A stretch of 64,000 nucleotides of DNA from Purshia tridentata (taxonomy: Eukaryota; Streptophyta; Magnoliopsida; Rosales; Rosaceae), in assembly GCA_003254885.1 (NCBI GenBank), contig QANT01000728.1, forward strand, positions 1-64,000, in the 5' to 3' direction. Shown here piece after piece: positions 11,142 to 24,483 of this stretch (the stretch's first letter is position 1; each line of letters starts with the position of its first letter). The position numbers and the translations under genes are program-made. The notes beneath the pieces are model-generated. The model saw only the letters and a program-made list of their open reading frames with translations, had not been told where the DNA came from and made no database searches.

Positions 11142-12782
11142 GAAAATTTTCAAGTAATAAGAACGTCTGTATGGTGCGAACATCGACATAGTGCCGACAT
11201 GGGGTCGAAGTTTTTTGTCGTCACTGTGTCGACATGATCCCTTTGAGGGGCCCACATAAGTCATTTTGTGTTGATTCGAACTGTTCATATTTTACATCTC
11301 CATTAACTAGATTATCCTTTATTTTTCACAAGTAATTATTAGGTTTATTTTCTGCACGTAATTAAGTTTATTTTCCGCAAGTAATTAGGTTTATTGCTTT
11401 ATTTATTTTTCGCACAATCTAGGTTTATTGCTTTCCTAGGAGTAAGGTAATTTAGATTATACACTTTTATCCTTCACACTCGCATTAAATCCATTAAATT
11501 TTTAGGATTACTTTAGTTTTGATTGCACTTTACTTTATTGCACCTTTTATTTCACTTTTGGTTTGCTTTACTTTTAATTTCAATAATTTCGCAAACATCA
11601 TCCATACATCCATAGTTACCCACCGAGTCACCTCTATTCTATCATGCCCTCCCAAAAGTCCTTGCACCATCAAGGCATTGAGAACCCTTGTGGTCGAGAT
11701 TCATTCCTTCCTCGGCCTATAGTCGTTTGACCTAAAGTCAGATTTACGCGCAATCCATCACTTTTTTATTTGGCCTACAGCCGCGTACTGGCACGCCCAA
11801 TGCACACAAGAAGGACGCAGTTTCCTTAATCCACGGCCTAGTTGACATGTGGTTGCTGAGATTTTGAGCCAAATAGCGTGACTCTCTGTTCGGTATTCAT
11901 CTCCATGACTTCAACAGGTTAGCATTCTGTGTTTCTTGTACTCATGTAAGGCTAGTTAGGCGTTTATAAGTTTTACTTTTGATTAATAGTTTGGTGTATC
12001 GTAGTAGCAGAATATAGTTTACATGTGGTGTAAGAGCCAACACATCTAAGCTAATAATCATAAATTAAAGAATACATTACTACCTTCAGTTATATATATC
12101 CAATTTACATGAGTACTATGCTAAAGATAATTAATTGTTTAATGCTAAGAGATTGTATATTATTCTATTTGTTGATTTTTTAAGTTAATCCTGAGGCAAC
12201 TATCAGTACATAAAATGTTTGCTTAGATTGTCAACTATTGATTGCTTTATTAAATTTTATCAGTTTATTTAGTATTTGAATTCATTAACAAAGCAGTTAT
12301 TTGTTTAGATATGTATGTTTTAATCTGTAAAAAGACAATGGTTTTCCCTAGGCTTTTTGGTCACAGTTTTCATCATCAGATATAACAAATCCTTCTAACT
12401 GATGAAAATTGTGATCCAAGCCTCATCTTCGGCATAGGAAACCACTATACATTAGTAGTTATATATTTTTAAACATTTATTGCTCACTATTTTAAGTTTA
12501 GCAGCAACAAATATTTGTTTAAAATATAAAACAAGAGTGTTACAAGATAGATGTTTATGAGATTGAGTTTCGTCTTTTAATTGTCTCTTTTGTTTAAATA
12601 CAATACAAGACAAATATTTACAATGAGTTATCTCATAGCATTCTGAGACCATGATATATGGAATGTTCTTCAATGCATGAACATCACAAAAACGTTTGTG
12701 CAGAGAGGAACAAAATTCATTCTCAGGAACATGTTTATATTGTTTTAAGGATAAACCTTGTTGATTAAGTAAAAATATGTAG
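11142..12782. other. Intergenic DNA with short tandem motif
   Basis: At 11325-11430 there are about three imperfect copies of a unit around 'aagtaattaggtttatt'. The rest is AT-rich with no recognised gene. The part at 11560-11900 has the look of a retroelement leader, but no termini could be placed. Confidence 0.35.
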
Positions 12783-14766
12783 TGTTGATTGTTTTCTTAG
12801 AGCAAAATTATTACACATTTATTCCAATTCTAAGTTTAACTCGCAAGTGCACGAATCGCAGAGTAGCAAGGGGTGCAAAGTACGAGGTCAATCCTACAGG
12901 GAATGGATACCAATAAACCAACTCAACTTGACATATTAGAAGCACAAACGCACACACATAGAAAGAGGGGTTTAGATTAGGTAGAAGAACACAAACACAC
13001 AAAATCGCAGAGTAGCAAGGGGTGCAAAGTACGAGGTAGATCCCACAGGGGATGGATATAGTACCAATAAACCAACTCAACTTGACATATTAGAAGCACA
13101 AACGCACACACACAGAAAGGGGGGTTTAGATTAGGTAGAAGAACACAAACACACACACACACACACACACTCATGGCATTGTTAAGCATCAGAATCCACC
13201 CAATTATCAATGATCAACTAATATGATAATCATGCAATTTCAAAAGACCACGAACATAAAGTTTGACTACCAAAGGCTTTGGCTATTTCCCTTTGGCGTT
13301 ATACCTTCTTTATGCATATACTAAGAGCTTATCGGGCCTACCTTAGCAAGTTAACGTGCATGTTCCTAGATAAACTAGGGCAATCACCCATGCACGAGTC
13401 ATTAAGATTTGTGAAGATGTCAAACACGCAGACCACCTTTCCAACCAAATGTACACAGCGCTACCATACGAATACTATTACCACAACCGTTGCTTAAGCG
13501 GCTGTTTGTTACTTCTAAAATTGTCATCCTTTCGAGCTTATTCAATTTTATAACATCACTAGATGCTTATCCTTAAGGTGGCCAGTCAAAAAGACTCCAC
13601 AACTAGTGCCTTGTTTAATTAGGTAATAGGATTTTATGCAAGTACCATCATCATAAATTACAAGAAACCATAATTCAAACATTGATCAATAATAGAGGCT
13701 TCATCATCCACTCAACAATGCATAAAAGTAATTAAAACATAAAACAGAATATAAAAGAACTAACTTTCATTATAGAAAAATAGTCAATAAATCCATAATG
13801 AAAGAAAGTACAAACTAAACTAATAAACAAAAGAAAAGAAAAAGAAGAAAACCCCAAGAAGGAGGCAGCGGCTAGGCTTAGGAAAAGCCTAGGAACTTGT
13901 AACTAGGGCTAGGGCAACAAGCTAGGAAGCTTGCGCCCAAGCCCTAAGGCTTCACTCTTGTGGCTCCCTCTCTCTCTCTCTCTCTCTGAAGATGTGTAGA
14001 AAATAAGATGTGAAAGTTGATGTGTGATGGTTGATGATGTCAAATAATGAGGAGAGGAGGTCTTTATATAATGGAGAGGAGGTGGAGAATCCTTGATAGT
14101 GTAGGAAAAGGTTTACTTGCCCTTCAAGAATAGGATTTGCGGCTGTAATACTGTTTATTACGTTTTCTAGGATTTGCGGCACCGTCATAAATATTATTAC
14201 GCGCACTAGGGTTGCGGCTGCATAATAATAATTATTACGGGCCTAGGGTTTCTCAAGCGTAATAAAGTTCCATACGGCCCATTACTGTGTAGCCGTAATA
14301 AACATTGTTATGGCCCATTCTTCTATTGTTGCCATAGTCCATCCTTATGCTCACTTAAGCCCATCTTCCTTGCTTGCTTGTCTTGAGGCCCAATCAATTG
14401 TAGAAACTTCCAGAACCCTTTGACTTTGACCATACATTTCCTAGTCCCACTAGGATACTTTGACCATCAGGGTTTCACTTTTCCTAGTCCAACTAGGGTT
14501 TCCCATTTCTGGCCCTGAACATTGATGGTTTTCCATATTTGGCAAGGATTCCTTGTTTGAGTAGGATTTCGGCTTTCCTAGTTCCATCAGGATTTCTTCA
14601 GTTTTCCTAGTTTTATCAGGAATTGTCCAATTTTGGCTCTTTTGGCTTCTTTCTTCATCATTGCTTCAATTTACCTACAAAACACAAAAGACACAAAAAT
14701 GTCGAGTTCTTGCACTCTAGGTAAGTGGGTTAGTATCCAAAAATAGTGTAAATTGAGCACTCAACA
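12783..14766. mobile_element. Solo LTR B1 (TGTTGA...TCAACA)
   Basis: It starts TGTTGATTG, ends GAGCACTCAACA, and is flanked by a perfect 5-bp duplication TGTAG (12778-12782 and 14767-14771). Length is 1984 bp. It contains the 'gcaagtgcacgaatcgc' stretch, seen again in copy B2 at 19738, and an internal tandem duplication of about 149 bp beginning at 12855. No internal retroelement genes lie beside it, so it is a solo LTR. The superfamily is not determined. Age cannot be estimated without a partner LTR. Confidence 0.85.
13150..13171. repeat. (AC)n microsatellite
   Basis: A run of about 11 CA units inside solo LTR B1. A (CT)n run lies at about 13966-13987 in the same element. Confidence 0.9.
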
Positions 14767-16232
14767 TGTAGCATCCATGAACTTCACTAGCATTGAACCT
14801 CTCAATGGTCATAACTTCAAGAAGTGGAAGTAGGATATTGGGATAGTCTTAGGTCTGAATGACCTGGATCTAGCACTCAGAGAAGATAAACCAGCAGCTT
14901 TGGCAAGTGCTAGTATTGCATTTGAAAGATGGGAAAAAGCTGACATGTTGGCACTTCTGATCATGAAAAGGGCTATGGCTGATATAGTCAAAGGAGGAAT
15001 AGTTGAGAGTAATAATGCTAAAACCTATGTGGTTTCAATAAGTGAGAAGTACCAAGAATCAGAGAAGGCAGACACAAGTAATTTAATGGCTGCTTTAACT
15101 GGTATGAAATTCGATGGGAATGGAAGTGTTAGAGAATACATTATATCCTTGATTAACATTGCAGGAAAACTGAGGGTGCTTAACATTCCAATTGCGGATG
15201 AATTCATTGTTCATCAAGTATTGATGTCGTCGAGCTTTCTGAACATCTGACTTCCATTTATTCTGCACAAAAGGAGAAGTTAACATTGAATGAGCTTATA
15301 GCTATGTGTGTGCAAGAGAAGGAAAAAGGAAGAAAAGGTAAGACTGTGGCTGATGTGAATTTTATGCATAAAGCAAATTAGAATACTAATACAAGAAAGA
15401 AAAATAAGAAGCATTCTCATAAACCAAAAGGAACCACTGACAAAACTGGCTCCTCCAAGGCCAGTGATAACCTTAAGGCAGTGAAAGCCACTAACTTTCA
15501 GTGTTTTCATTGTCATAAGGTAGGTCACTTTAAGAAAGACTACGAAAAATGGAACACGGAAAACTTGGATGATCAATAAAGATAATCTCTATTGTTTTTA
15601 TCCTGAAGTTAATTTAGTTATCTTTTATTCAATTCTTGGTGGATTTATACAGGATCACCCATTCATATTGCAAATTCCTTATAGGGTAACAGAAGAAGAA
15701 GGACACCAAGATGAAGTCAATATTCTATTTGGGAATGTGATGCAAGTAGCAGCCAAGGCCATTGGAGTAGTCTCCATTAGATTAGGAACTGGTTTTGATT
15801 TAGTTTTGGATGAGGTATCTGTTATACCTTCCTTAAGAAGGAACCTCATGTCGGTTGTTCAATTAGTTTTATGTTTCTATAGGTTGAAGAGCAAAGAAGA
15901 GAAAACAAAGCAAAAAGGGACACCTAGATATTTTTGGAGCAGGAATTCTTGGGCAAACTAGCCAGCTTCTTAGATTAAACTTTACTTCCTCAAAGAAAAT
16001 TGGTTGATGGGCCTTATACCACCGCAAAAATATGAATGTTAGCTTTCTAAGGAATTTTATGGATCGTGATTTTCATTTTTCTAGAGAAAGTTATGACTAT
16101 TTGAGTGGAAACAGCTCAGGAATGTGGTTTTGCTCGCAAATTGGCAATGTTTTAATTTGGACTGTTGGAGCAAAAAATCACCATCGATACGTGGCAGATT
16201 TCCATTCGCTAAATAAGAGAGGTGATGTGTAA
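14767..16232 (+). mobile_element. Ty1/copia gag-protease fragment (fossil)
   Basis: Reading right from 14771, the frame has the start of a plant copia gag (motif SIEPLNGHNFKKWK), a UBN2-type body with GNGSVREYI, and near 15500-15545 a retroviral zinc-knuckle region (CFHCHKVGHFKKD). A protease-like stretch follows (about 15660-15870, VSVIPSLRRNLMSV). It matches the inverted fragment at 3709-4425. It is a broken fossil with several interruptions and no reverse transcriptase. Solo LTR B1 was inserted directly at its left edge. Confidence 0.75.
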
Positions 16233-16311
16233 TGTAAGTTTGAATTTGAGTTAAGATAGGATAATATTGATTTCCAAGTGATTTATCTTTTATCTATATC
16301 TATTATTAGTA

Positions 16312-16350
16312 CTAGCCTCTCCGCACTCGCAAGAGTGAGTGCGAAGCGGC
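16312..16350 (-). mobile_element. Helitron-like 3' terminus
   Basis: On the minus strand a hairpin (CGCACTC ... GAGTGCG) is followed by GAGAGGCTAG|T, a standard Helitron 3' end. The element would extend to the right. It is the same family as the terminus at 9142-9178. The 5' end is not identified, and other insertions begin at 16532. Confidence 0.6.
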
Positions 16351-16531
16351 TCTTTCTGTTGTGAACAAATTAATTTTTTGGCATGTTATGCACCTTTAAT
16401 TAATATTTTTCTCTTTAAGTCAATAATTAAAAAAATCACATTTTATGCACATCATATATCAATGTAAGACATAAGTTAAGGCAGTGGGTATATGGAATTA
16501 TTTAAATACATAAATTTTTACCATCACAATA

Positions 16532-16887
16532 CACTACAAGAAAATACAATTTAGGCGACGAAATTAAATTCATAGCCTAAAATTACTTTAGGTGACGAAA
16601 TTTAATATTCGTCACTTAAACATGAAACTTTTAAGCGACGAAATAATTCCGTCACCTAAAGCATCTTTAGGCGACGAAAATTAGGTTCGTGTACTAAATT
16701 AGCTTTAGCCGACGAAATAATTTCTTCGCACAAAAGTTTGAGAGATAAAAAAACTTTTTCGTTGCCTAAGCCACTTTAGGAGACGAATTTATATTTCGTC
16801 GCCTAAAAATGCTTTAGGCAACGAAGGGTAACTTTACACGACAAAAAAATTGAGTCTCTCCAAATGTTAGGCAATGAATTCTATTTC
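16532..16887. mobile_element. CACTA transposon end (non-autonomous)
   Basis: It starts with the CACTA-type terminus CACTACAAGAAAATAC and continues with many subterminal repeats of TTTAGGCGACGAAAT in both orientations, typical of the transposase-binding region of CACTA elements. It is cut at 16888 by a family D LTR, and its other end was not found in this window. Confidence 0.8.
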
Positions 16888-17278
16888 TGACAGGACCGAC
16901 CCCAAAATTTCACCCTAAACTTCGGAGTGGTCCTGCGGGAATCCAATATCAAGGAAAATCCTATTGAAAATTCGGCAGAATTTCCCCTGTAATTAGACTA
17001 ACACTTTCCTTAGAAAACCTGTGAAACACACTTCTATCAAATCAGCGCCTCTACCGCAAACAAAGGGGTCTCTGACCCAAGATTCGAAACCCAACAGTTA
17101 GGTATTTAACTAGATTATCAGAACGGTACTACAAGTTTAACTAAAGAAATAAAATTTACAAGGAAAGCTAGTTCCTACAAATTCCAAAAGTTCACTAGTT
17201 TACCTCGACGCCCTTGGCCCGACTGTTCCACCGCTACAACCTGCGGGGAAAATTTAAAACAACCATAAAGGGAAAACT
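16888..17278 (-). mobile_element. Solo-LTR-like element D5, left part
   Basis: It starts TGACAGGACCG and has the D signature 'cggagtggtcctgcggga' and 'ttcggcagaa', like the copies at 26294 and 55063. It lies inside the CACTA end at 16532 and is cut by element A2 at 17279. The rest is not seen. Confidence 0.75.
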
Positions 17279-19737
17279 TGTCACGCCCCGACCCTCGGGC
17301 ACGTGAACACCAACTGAAAACTGAAACTGTTTCCTGAAGCTGTGGGCCCTTTTCTGAAACTGTGAGCCATGAATATAAAATAATTTCCTGAAAACCACTG
17401 TAAGTTACAAAAACATGTTTATAGAACAAGCTGTAAAATCTTGTACATAAAAATCACAGTGTAAAATAAGTTTCTGAAGCACTGCTGGTCCCACTGCCTC
17501 GTCTTCTCTCCACTGCCTCCTCAGCCTGCTCAACCTACAAAACCAAACCCTGCACCCAACCACAGGTGCACCGGGTTTACACACAAACCCGGTAAGCTCA
17601 CTAGAGCTCGTATGAATGAAACTACTGTAACCTCAAATTAAACTCAAATAAAATAATCAAATCAGAGAACCAACTTAAGCCTCGAATCACAAACAAACCA
17701 CAAATCACAATCATAAACCATAACCTGATCACCAATCCTCTAAACCAACCAATTCAATATCCCAATTTGTAATACCTCAATTATCCTCAATTGATCCCCT
17801 AAACTGGAAATCACCTCGAATTACATCACAAGGTCCTGACTTAGAATCCCACTAGATTCTCCAATAATCTTAGAATCCTCGATAACCATTCAGAACCAAC
17901 TTAAACCTCAATTAAAACCATTGATACTCCGAAACCTTTTTCTTACCCTTAAATCTCAAATGACCTTTGTTACTCATACCCCGGTAATCAATTCTCCCCT
18001 AAACCTTTAAATCCAAAGTTTCTCAACACTTCACTGTCACCCTTTGAGATTCCCTTAGCTTAAAAACATTTCATAAAAATCTACGAAAGAGAAAATAATT
18101 ACTGATTTCAAATCCGCTTTAAAAAATCTTAGAAACCAATAAAACTGATCAAAGTCTCAAATTATAAAACAAGAATTAAAGTTCCATAATCAAAAGCAAT
18201 CTGTAACTCACAAGATATGAAAACCATCACCCAATCCACATCCAGCTAACCTGCCGTACATGCGCAGGGCTCACAACCTGCCGTACGCATGCAGGGCCAA
18301 TAATCCTGCCGTACATGCGGAGGGCCTACGACCTGCCGTACGCATGCAAGGCCAATAATCCTGCCGTACATGTGCAGAGCCAGGGTCTGTCATACACATG
18401 CAGGGCCAACAACTGCCGTACGTGCACGCAGGGCCGCCCCCAAAGGGCAAGGCATCCCGACACACGGCCCAAAGCCTATGTGTGTACTGTGATGGGTCCC
18501 AAAGACCTATATAATCTGAGAAGCTGAACGAGTACCACTGGGTGCTTTGAAAACAGTACCAATCTGAAAATGATATTTCCATTTCAACTCACCGAAAATC
18601 ACAAAGACCTATATAATCTGAGAAGCTGAACGAGTACCACTGGGTGCTTTGAAAACAATACCAATCCGAAAATGATATTTCCATTTCAACTCACCGAAAA
18701 TCCAAGTTCCAAAACCTTTTGATATCACGAGAAAGTTAACCAAAACTCGAACTTAAAATTAAATCCTTTCTTAAAGAACCAAACGTTACCAAAAACTGAT
18801 AAGTAAAATCAGATCTTTAACTTTATTCAAAAATAAACTGAAATCATCAAAATCAGTTCCTAAAACCAAAATCCACACTAAAACACCTTAAAAAGCAATT
18901 ACTTTAAACCCTGGGAATCCTAATCCTAACCAAAAGTCTCCACCAGGACTCATTAATCCTCAACCACAACCACTGATCCTTACTTAGGCCTCACTGAAGC
19001 TCCAAACATTACTTAATTCTGTAACCTCAAATAATCCTTAAATTATCGGTATTCCAATCCTAATTCTGTAACCTCCCTTAACTAGCAATCAGCAGCCAAA
19101 ACAAACAAGCACACAAGCAACCAAGTAACTAACTAAACTGAGAATTAAGAGATCTTAGGTTCACTCACAGTGTTCCGCATGGAAAGACCGAACTGCCCTT
19201 CGTGTCCTTCGTGGCTCCTTTGCTCGGATTCCAAAATCCGGCAGCATAACGGCATCGGAATTACAAATTCCCATGCCGAGTGTACCTGCTAAGACTAGAC
19301 AAACCAAGAAACCAACCAGAATTCACAACAGGTTCTCAACCAAGCCAACAAACAACCGAAACGGCGGGAACCACCACGCACGGGGGTTGCCCGACCTCGG
19401 AAAACACACTTGAAAGGTCCGAGAAACTCACCCAAACTCACCCACAAGCTCGGGTGGTTGGCCCGAGGCCAAAAACCAAGGAACGGTCGCTGGAACCGTC
19501 ACACGCAGCGAAACCCACAGCGGTCAACAGGTAGTCAACGGCGGTCAACTGCCAAAAACGAAAGTCACGTTTAGCTAAAACGAACTACACAGGGACGTAG
19601 AGGAGATCGAGAGGATCAAAACTCGAACCTGGGTCGACGGCCAAAAGTGGCCGGAAAAGGAGGAAAACTGGCCGGAAAGCCGCCGGCCTGCTCAACGCCG
19701 ATCCGCCGTCCACGGCGGTCCAACGGTTCAATCGAAC
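17279..19737 (-). mobile_element. Solo-LTR-like element A2, left part
   Basis: It starts TGTCACGCCCCGACC and runs parallel to A1 and A3, with the minisatellite at 18250-18435. A segment containing 'gacctatataatctgagaag' is duplicated locally (18505-18590 and 18604-18700). At 19738 it is cut by solo LTR B2. Its GC-rich terminal part is missing. Confidence 0.75.
18250..18435. repeat. CTGCCGTAC minisatellite (in A2)
   Basis: Six to seven units of the shared 27-28 bp repeat. Confidence 0.85.
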
Positions 19738-21300
19738 TGTTGATTGTTTTATTAGAGCAAAAATAATTAGTCAAAACCAACGCTCTAATTAACTCACAAG
19801 TGCACGAATCGCAGTGTAGTAAAGCTTGCAAATAACGAGGTCGATCCCTCAGGGAAAAGTATTGATATGAAAATTACCAATCTAATTAATTTAGTTAATT
19901 CAAACACTAACGCACACACACTGAATGGGGGTTTTGAATTGGGTTTGTAATAAATTTAACAATCATAAAATTAAGTGAGCAAANAGTGAACAAATTAAAC
20001 TAGAATAAGAACAATGAATATAAACAACTAGGGGTCAGAATCCACCACTAACATAGTACCTACACAATCATGGATAAGAGCAATTAATTAACAAAACATG
20101 TTGATAAAGTTTGCCAGCAGGGAGGCCTTGATTATCAGACACTCACCTAACTATTGTTCTCCTAATGCATAAATTAGCAGATTGATTATCTCATACTAAC
20201 TTAGTTAACTCGCATAAAGCTTGGTTATTGTTTACCTAGGCTGTTAACCATGCAAGAGTCATTAAGTACACATGAGAATGACAAACACATAGACCCTCCT
20301 ATGAGCATCTATGATCTCTTCCCTCAAAGATATGTTCTTAGGATATCCCTTTGTTACCTACTGAAATTAGTGACTTGGCTATCGTCCCCTAACCCCAAAA
20401 CATATTCTAGATGCATACAACCTAAGGTGATCAGTCAAAGATGTAATACAAATAGAATCCAATTTAAACAGAGATCCAAGATTTATCAACATAAACTGCA
20501 ATTAAAAACTCAATAATTCATGAATAAAGTAGATAACATAGTTAGGGCTTCATCCTAGCCCTAGCTAGGGATTTAGCCACACATAACTAAAGTTAAAACA
20601 AAATAAAACATAATAAAAACTAGAAGAAATTAATGAGAAGATGGAGAGAAGTCACGACAGCAACGTGGAGGCGGCTCCACCCTTGGACGGCGGCTTGGGG
20701 GCTACGGCAAGGCTTGGTAGTCTCTCCTCTCTCTTTTAGCTGGAACCACCCTCTCTCTCTCTCTCTCAAATTTTGAACTTATGTGAATAATGAACTCCCA
20801 AAATAATAAGGTAGAGAGGAGTTTATATAGTGGGGAGTCCTTAATAGTGTAGGAAATGGTTTACTTGCATTCAAAGAATGGGCCTTGGGCTGTTTTGCGC
20901 GAGTAGATTTTTTCTGGCCGCGGAACTGCTGCACTACCTCCACTAAAATGGCTATATCTTGAGCTAGGAGTATTGGAATCGAGTTCCGTAAAATTCCCTG
21001 TGAAGCTAACATCTGTATCTTTCTAACGGTATATGGATTGACATCTGCTTCCCTCTAGAAAATTACAGGATTGCTATCGAAATTGCTGCCCAGATTTTCA
21101 GGGTTTTGACTTCCTTGCAAGTTAAGTATTCTTTGAGATCCTTGACTGAATCTTCCAAGATCTTCCTTCCAAACTAGGATTCCAGCATTGGGAAAGTCTT
21201 CTAATGCAAGGAATAGGTGCATGGGCTCCATGAATGTCGACTTGGACTTAGCCCAATCTCTTCCTTTGTTGAGGCCCAATATGTTTGAGAAGCTTCTAGA
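19738..21300. mobile_element. Solo LTR B2, left part
   Basis: It starts TGTTGATTG like B1 and shares the 'acaagtgcacgaatcgcag' region, the polypyrimidine stretch and the general order. It is inserted in A2 and is itself cut at 21301 by a CACTA element. The right end is not found in the window. Confidence 0.72.
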
Positions 21301-21615
21301 CACTACTAGAAAAAAGCAAACAAACAACGGGTTTTACCCGTGGTCTAATTCCTCCCAAAACCATCATATAATCGACCGACGTCTATTGGTGTACGACTAG
21401 ACAACTGTTCTCAACTGTTGTGTTACTTCGTTTACAACAATGGTTTCTTGTAGCCAACCGTTGTATATGTTCCATAAAAAACCATCGTATAAGTAAAACT
21501 ATTGTTGAGTACCATTCTACACATTAGTTGCGTGCACAAAATAGTTGTATAACGAATGCTTACACAATGGTTTTTATTAATTTTCATGCATTACACACCT
21601 GTTTTCTGTCTAAAA

Positions 21616-24483
21616 TGTAACGACCCGTACCTTCCTAAGTAAATGATAATAGGGCCCAACGTTGACTTCTGGATTTAACAAGATTTTAGCTTTGACCTTG
21701 GGTCCGTTAGGAAGGTCTTGAGCTCACGAGTTCATTGACACGTGGCATGGGTGATTTCGAGTTACGGTTAAAAAGTTATGAACGTGATAAAAGAGCTCAA
21801 AGTTGACTTTTTAAATTGCTCGGATTTTATAGTTGACTTTGACATGGTTACGTAGAGCTCGACTTCACGAATTCATAGACACGTAGCATGCGTCGTTTGG
21901 AGCTACGGTTTGTGAAATACGGAGGTTCAAAGTGAGGGGCAAACTTGTAATTTTGAGGAAATGGTATTAAATATTCCAGAAAATTCTGGAATATTCCATC
22001 ACCCTTTATTTCTCCCCCCTCCACGCGCAGGTGAAGGCAGCAAGCCAGCCCAGCCCGACGCCCCCTCCTCCCTCTCTTTCCGGCGCGACCCCCCAGCCCA
22101 TCTCCGGCCACCCAGACCCGCCGGCGACGTCGCCAGTCGCCGGCCAGCTACCTCCCGACGCCCCCAGCCCCTCCCTCTCCCTCTCTCCCGATCTCTCTCT
22201 CTCCTGCGTGCGCGACTGGAGCTTCCAGCTCCAGCCACCTCCGGCGACGGTAGGCGACGGGACTGGCCGAGGATCACTCCTCAGCCGCTGGCCAGCCACC
22301 TCGAGCTCCCCCACGACAGCCAGCAGCTCCCCTCGACGCGAGACGATGCCGGAAAAGCACCCAGCCGCCGCCACTTGTTCGTCAATTCCGGCCAAATTCC
22401 GGCACCAATCTCCTTGATTTTAGGTGGGTTTTTCTCCTCTTCTTGTGGGCTTTCATTCCCTTATTGTTTGGTAGTTTAATTTGGAGAAATTGTGAGAGAT
22501 TGAATTTAGGAATTGGAACCCATTTCGGATTCTCTTGAGATGTCGGAAATTGGAGATTGTTTTATGCATTTTTAGGCCATAATCACTCCTAGGAACGATA
22601 AATGGAAGATTAGATGGAGGAATTTTGANTTAGATGGAGGAATTGTGAGGAATTTTGAGAAATTGGAAAGTTGGGGAAATTGAGACATATGCCCATTTTG
22701 GAAATTTTGGAAATTTAAAGTGTTCGTAGAGATTTAATTGCAATTGTTAGTAATTTTCACCCTTAGGAACCGTTAATTGGTGTTTAGAATGGTTAATTTG
22801 AAGAAATTGGAGGAATGGCGAATTTGAGATGGAATTGGACATTTGTTGGATTGTCGAAACGACACCCGGACGACCCTCGGTCGAGTTCTGTAGTAATGGA
22901 GGTTATTGGGGAAAATTATCGGATGAAGATAAGCTAGTGGCATGGGTCTTGAGTCGAGAAGGAAATTAAGTTGGTTTATAGTTTGAAATTAGGATAGAGC
23001 GAAAAGCCTAAAATTCTAGTTTGTAGTTATTAAATTGAATATTATTCTAACGCCTTACCGTTACCGTGTTAGGCGACACTCCCGAGTCCAAGGACGATTG
23101 CGACGATCCATTCGGAGACCAAGGCTAGGCTATCTCTGTGAGTGGACTTCATTCCCTAAACTTTGTTTATGAATCTTTATGAATTTAATGATTTAATTTA
23201 TATTTATATTTTGAGTTATTTGAGCCGTGATTTAATTATTTAGAAATATTGTTCGATTCTCGAGTATGGAAATGGATTTGACGTACTTGGAAACGTTATG
23301 ATTTCTCAAAGTAAACAATTGTGGTCATTTGTATGGTGAAATATTACGGGTTTGGTTATCAAAAAAGGAATTTAAAATGTTTTCATGTTTGAGTTGGAGA
23401 AAATACTGGATTTTAATGGGTTTTGTACCAAGAGTTTGGTTACTGAAAAGGATTTTATAATCGTTGGTCTAATGATTTCCCAATTTTAGGAAGTTTTTAT
23501 GTTTTTATGGGCGAACAGAGCTTTATGGGAAAAAGGATTTTCAAACCACCCTTCGCAGTACCATTCAGATGATCAGCTCTATTAGGTCTTTGGGACCCAT
23601 CACGGCACACACATGGGCTTTGGGCCGTGTGTCGGGATGCTTTGCCCTTTGAGGGCGGCCCTGCGTGCACGTACGGCAGGATATTGGCCCTGCATGTGTA
23701 TGACAGACCCTGGCTCTGCACATGTACGGCAGGATATGGACCGTGCATGCGTACGGCAGGTTGTAGGCCCTGCGCATGTACGGCAGGAAATATTGGCCCT
23801 GCATGCGTACGGCAGGTCGTAGGCCCTGCGCATGTACGGCAGGTTCAGTGGGTGACTGTTGGGTGCGAAATTCTAAAGTGATATTTAGTAACTTGATTAG
23901 TTTTATTGATTTTCCAGAAAATCTCAAAATGAATTTTAAAGTATGGATTTACTCATAGAGTTTTCAATGGATTTTATGAAAGTGATTTTAAAACTGGGGG
24001 ATTTCAAAGAAAGGTTACGAAATTTTAAGAAGCTTGAAAGTAAAGGTTTATTAATATTTATTTTGATTTATGTCCACTCACTGAGTTTACTCATTAGTTT
24101 TACTTTTTTTATTGTTTTAAATTTTACCCCAGGTAGTAGCGGTGGAACGGTCGAGCCAAAGTACGTCGAGGCACTATTATAGAGTTGTGAAGCCGTAGGA
24201 ATTCGTTTTCCTTGTATTTTATTTTCTATCGTAAATTTTGTAGTGCGGCTCTGATAACCTAATGAAAACTTAAGTAATTGGTATTGAAATTGGGTCGGAG
24301 ACCCCTTTTGGTTGTGGTAGAGGAGCTGTGGAACTTAGAAGTGCATTTGCAGGTGTTCGTAGAGAAAGGGTTCGTCCAATTTCAGGGGAGGTTCTGCCGA
24401 AATTTCGGTAGGATTTTCCTTGATATTGGATGCCCGCGGGATCACTCCGAGTTTCAGGGTGGAACTCGGGGAGGGTCCTGTCA
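21616..24483 (+). mobile_element. Solo-LTR-like element D1, complete
   Basis: It starts TGTAACGACCCG and ends GGACC-type GGTCCTGTCA, flanked by the perfect 5-bp duplication TAAAA (21611-21615 and 24484-24488). Length is 2868 bp. In order it has a conserved 5' part ('gggtccgttaggaaggtct'), a GC- and CT-rich tract (22015-22400), AT-rich DNA, the minisatellite (23658-23853) and the 3' signature. Open frames at 21961-22479 lie in the low-complexity GC/CT tract and are not accepted as genes. No gag-pol was found. Confidence 0.82.
23658..23853. repeat. CTGCCGTAC minisatellite (in D1)
   Basis: The same array in reverse orientation, as expected because D1 lies on the opposite strand to the other D copies. 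About seven units. Confidence 0.85.

Noticed and set aside
21961-22479. 172-residue Pro/Ser/Arg-rich open frame
   Set aside because: It lies in the GC/CT tract of solo LTR D1, with competing open frames on both strands; not a convincing gene.
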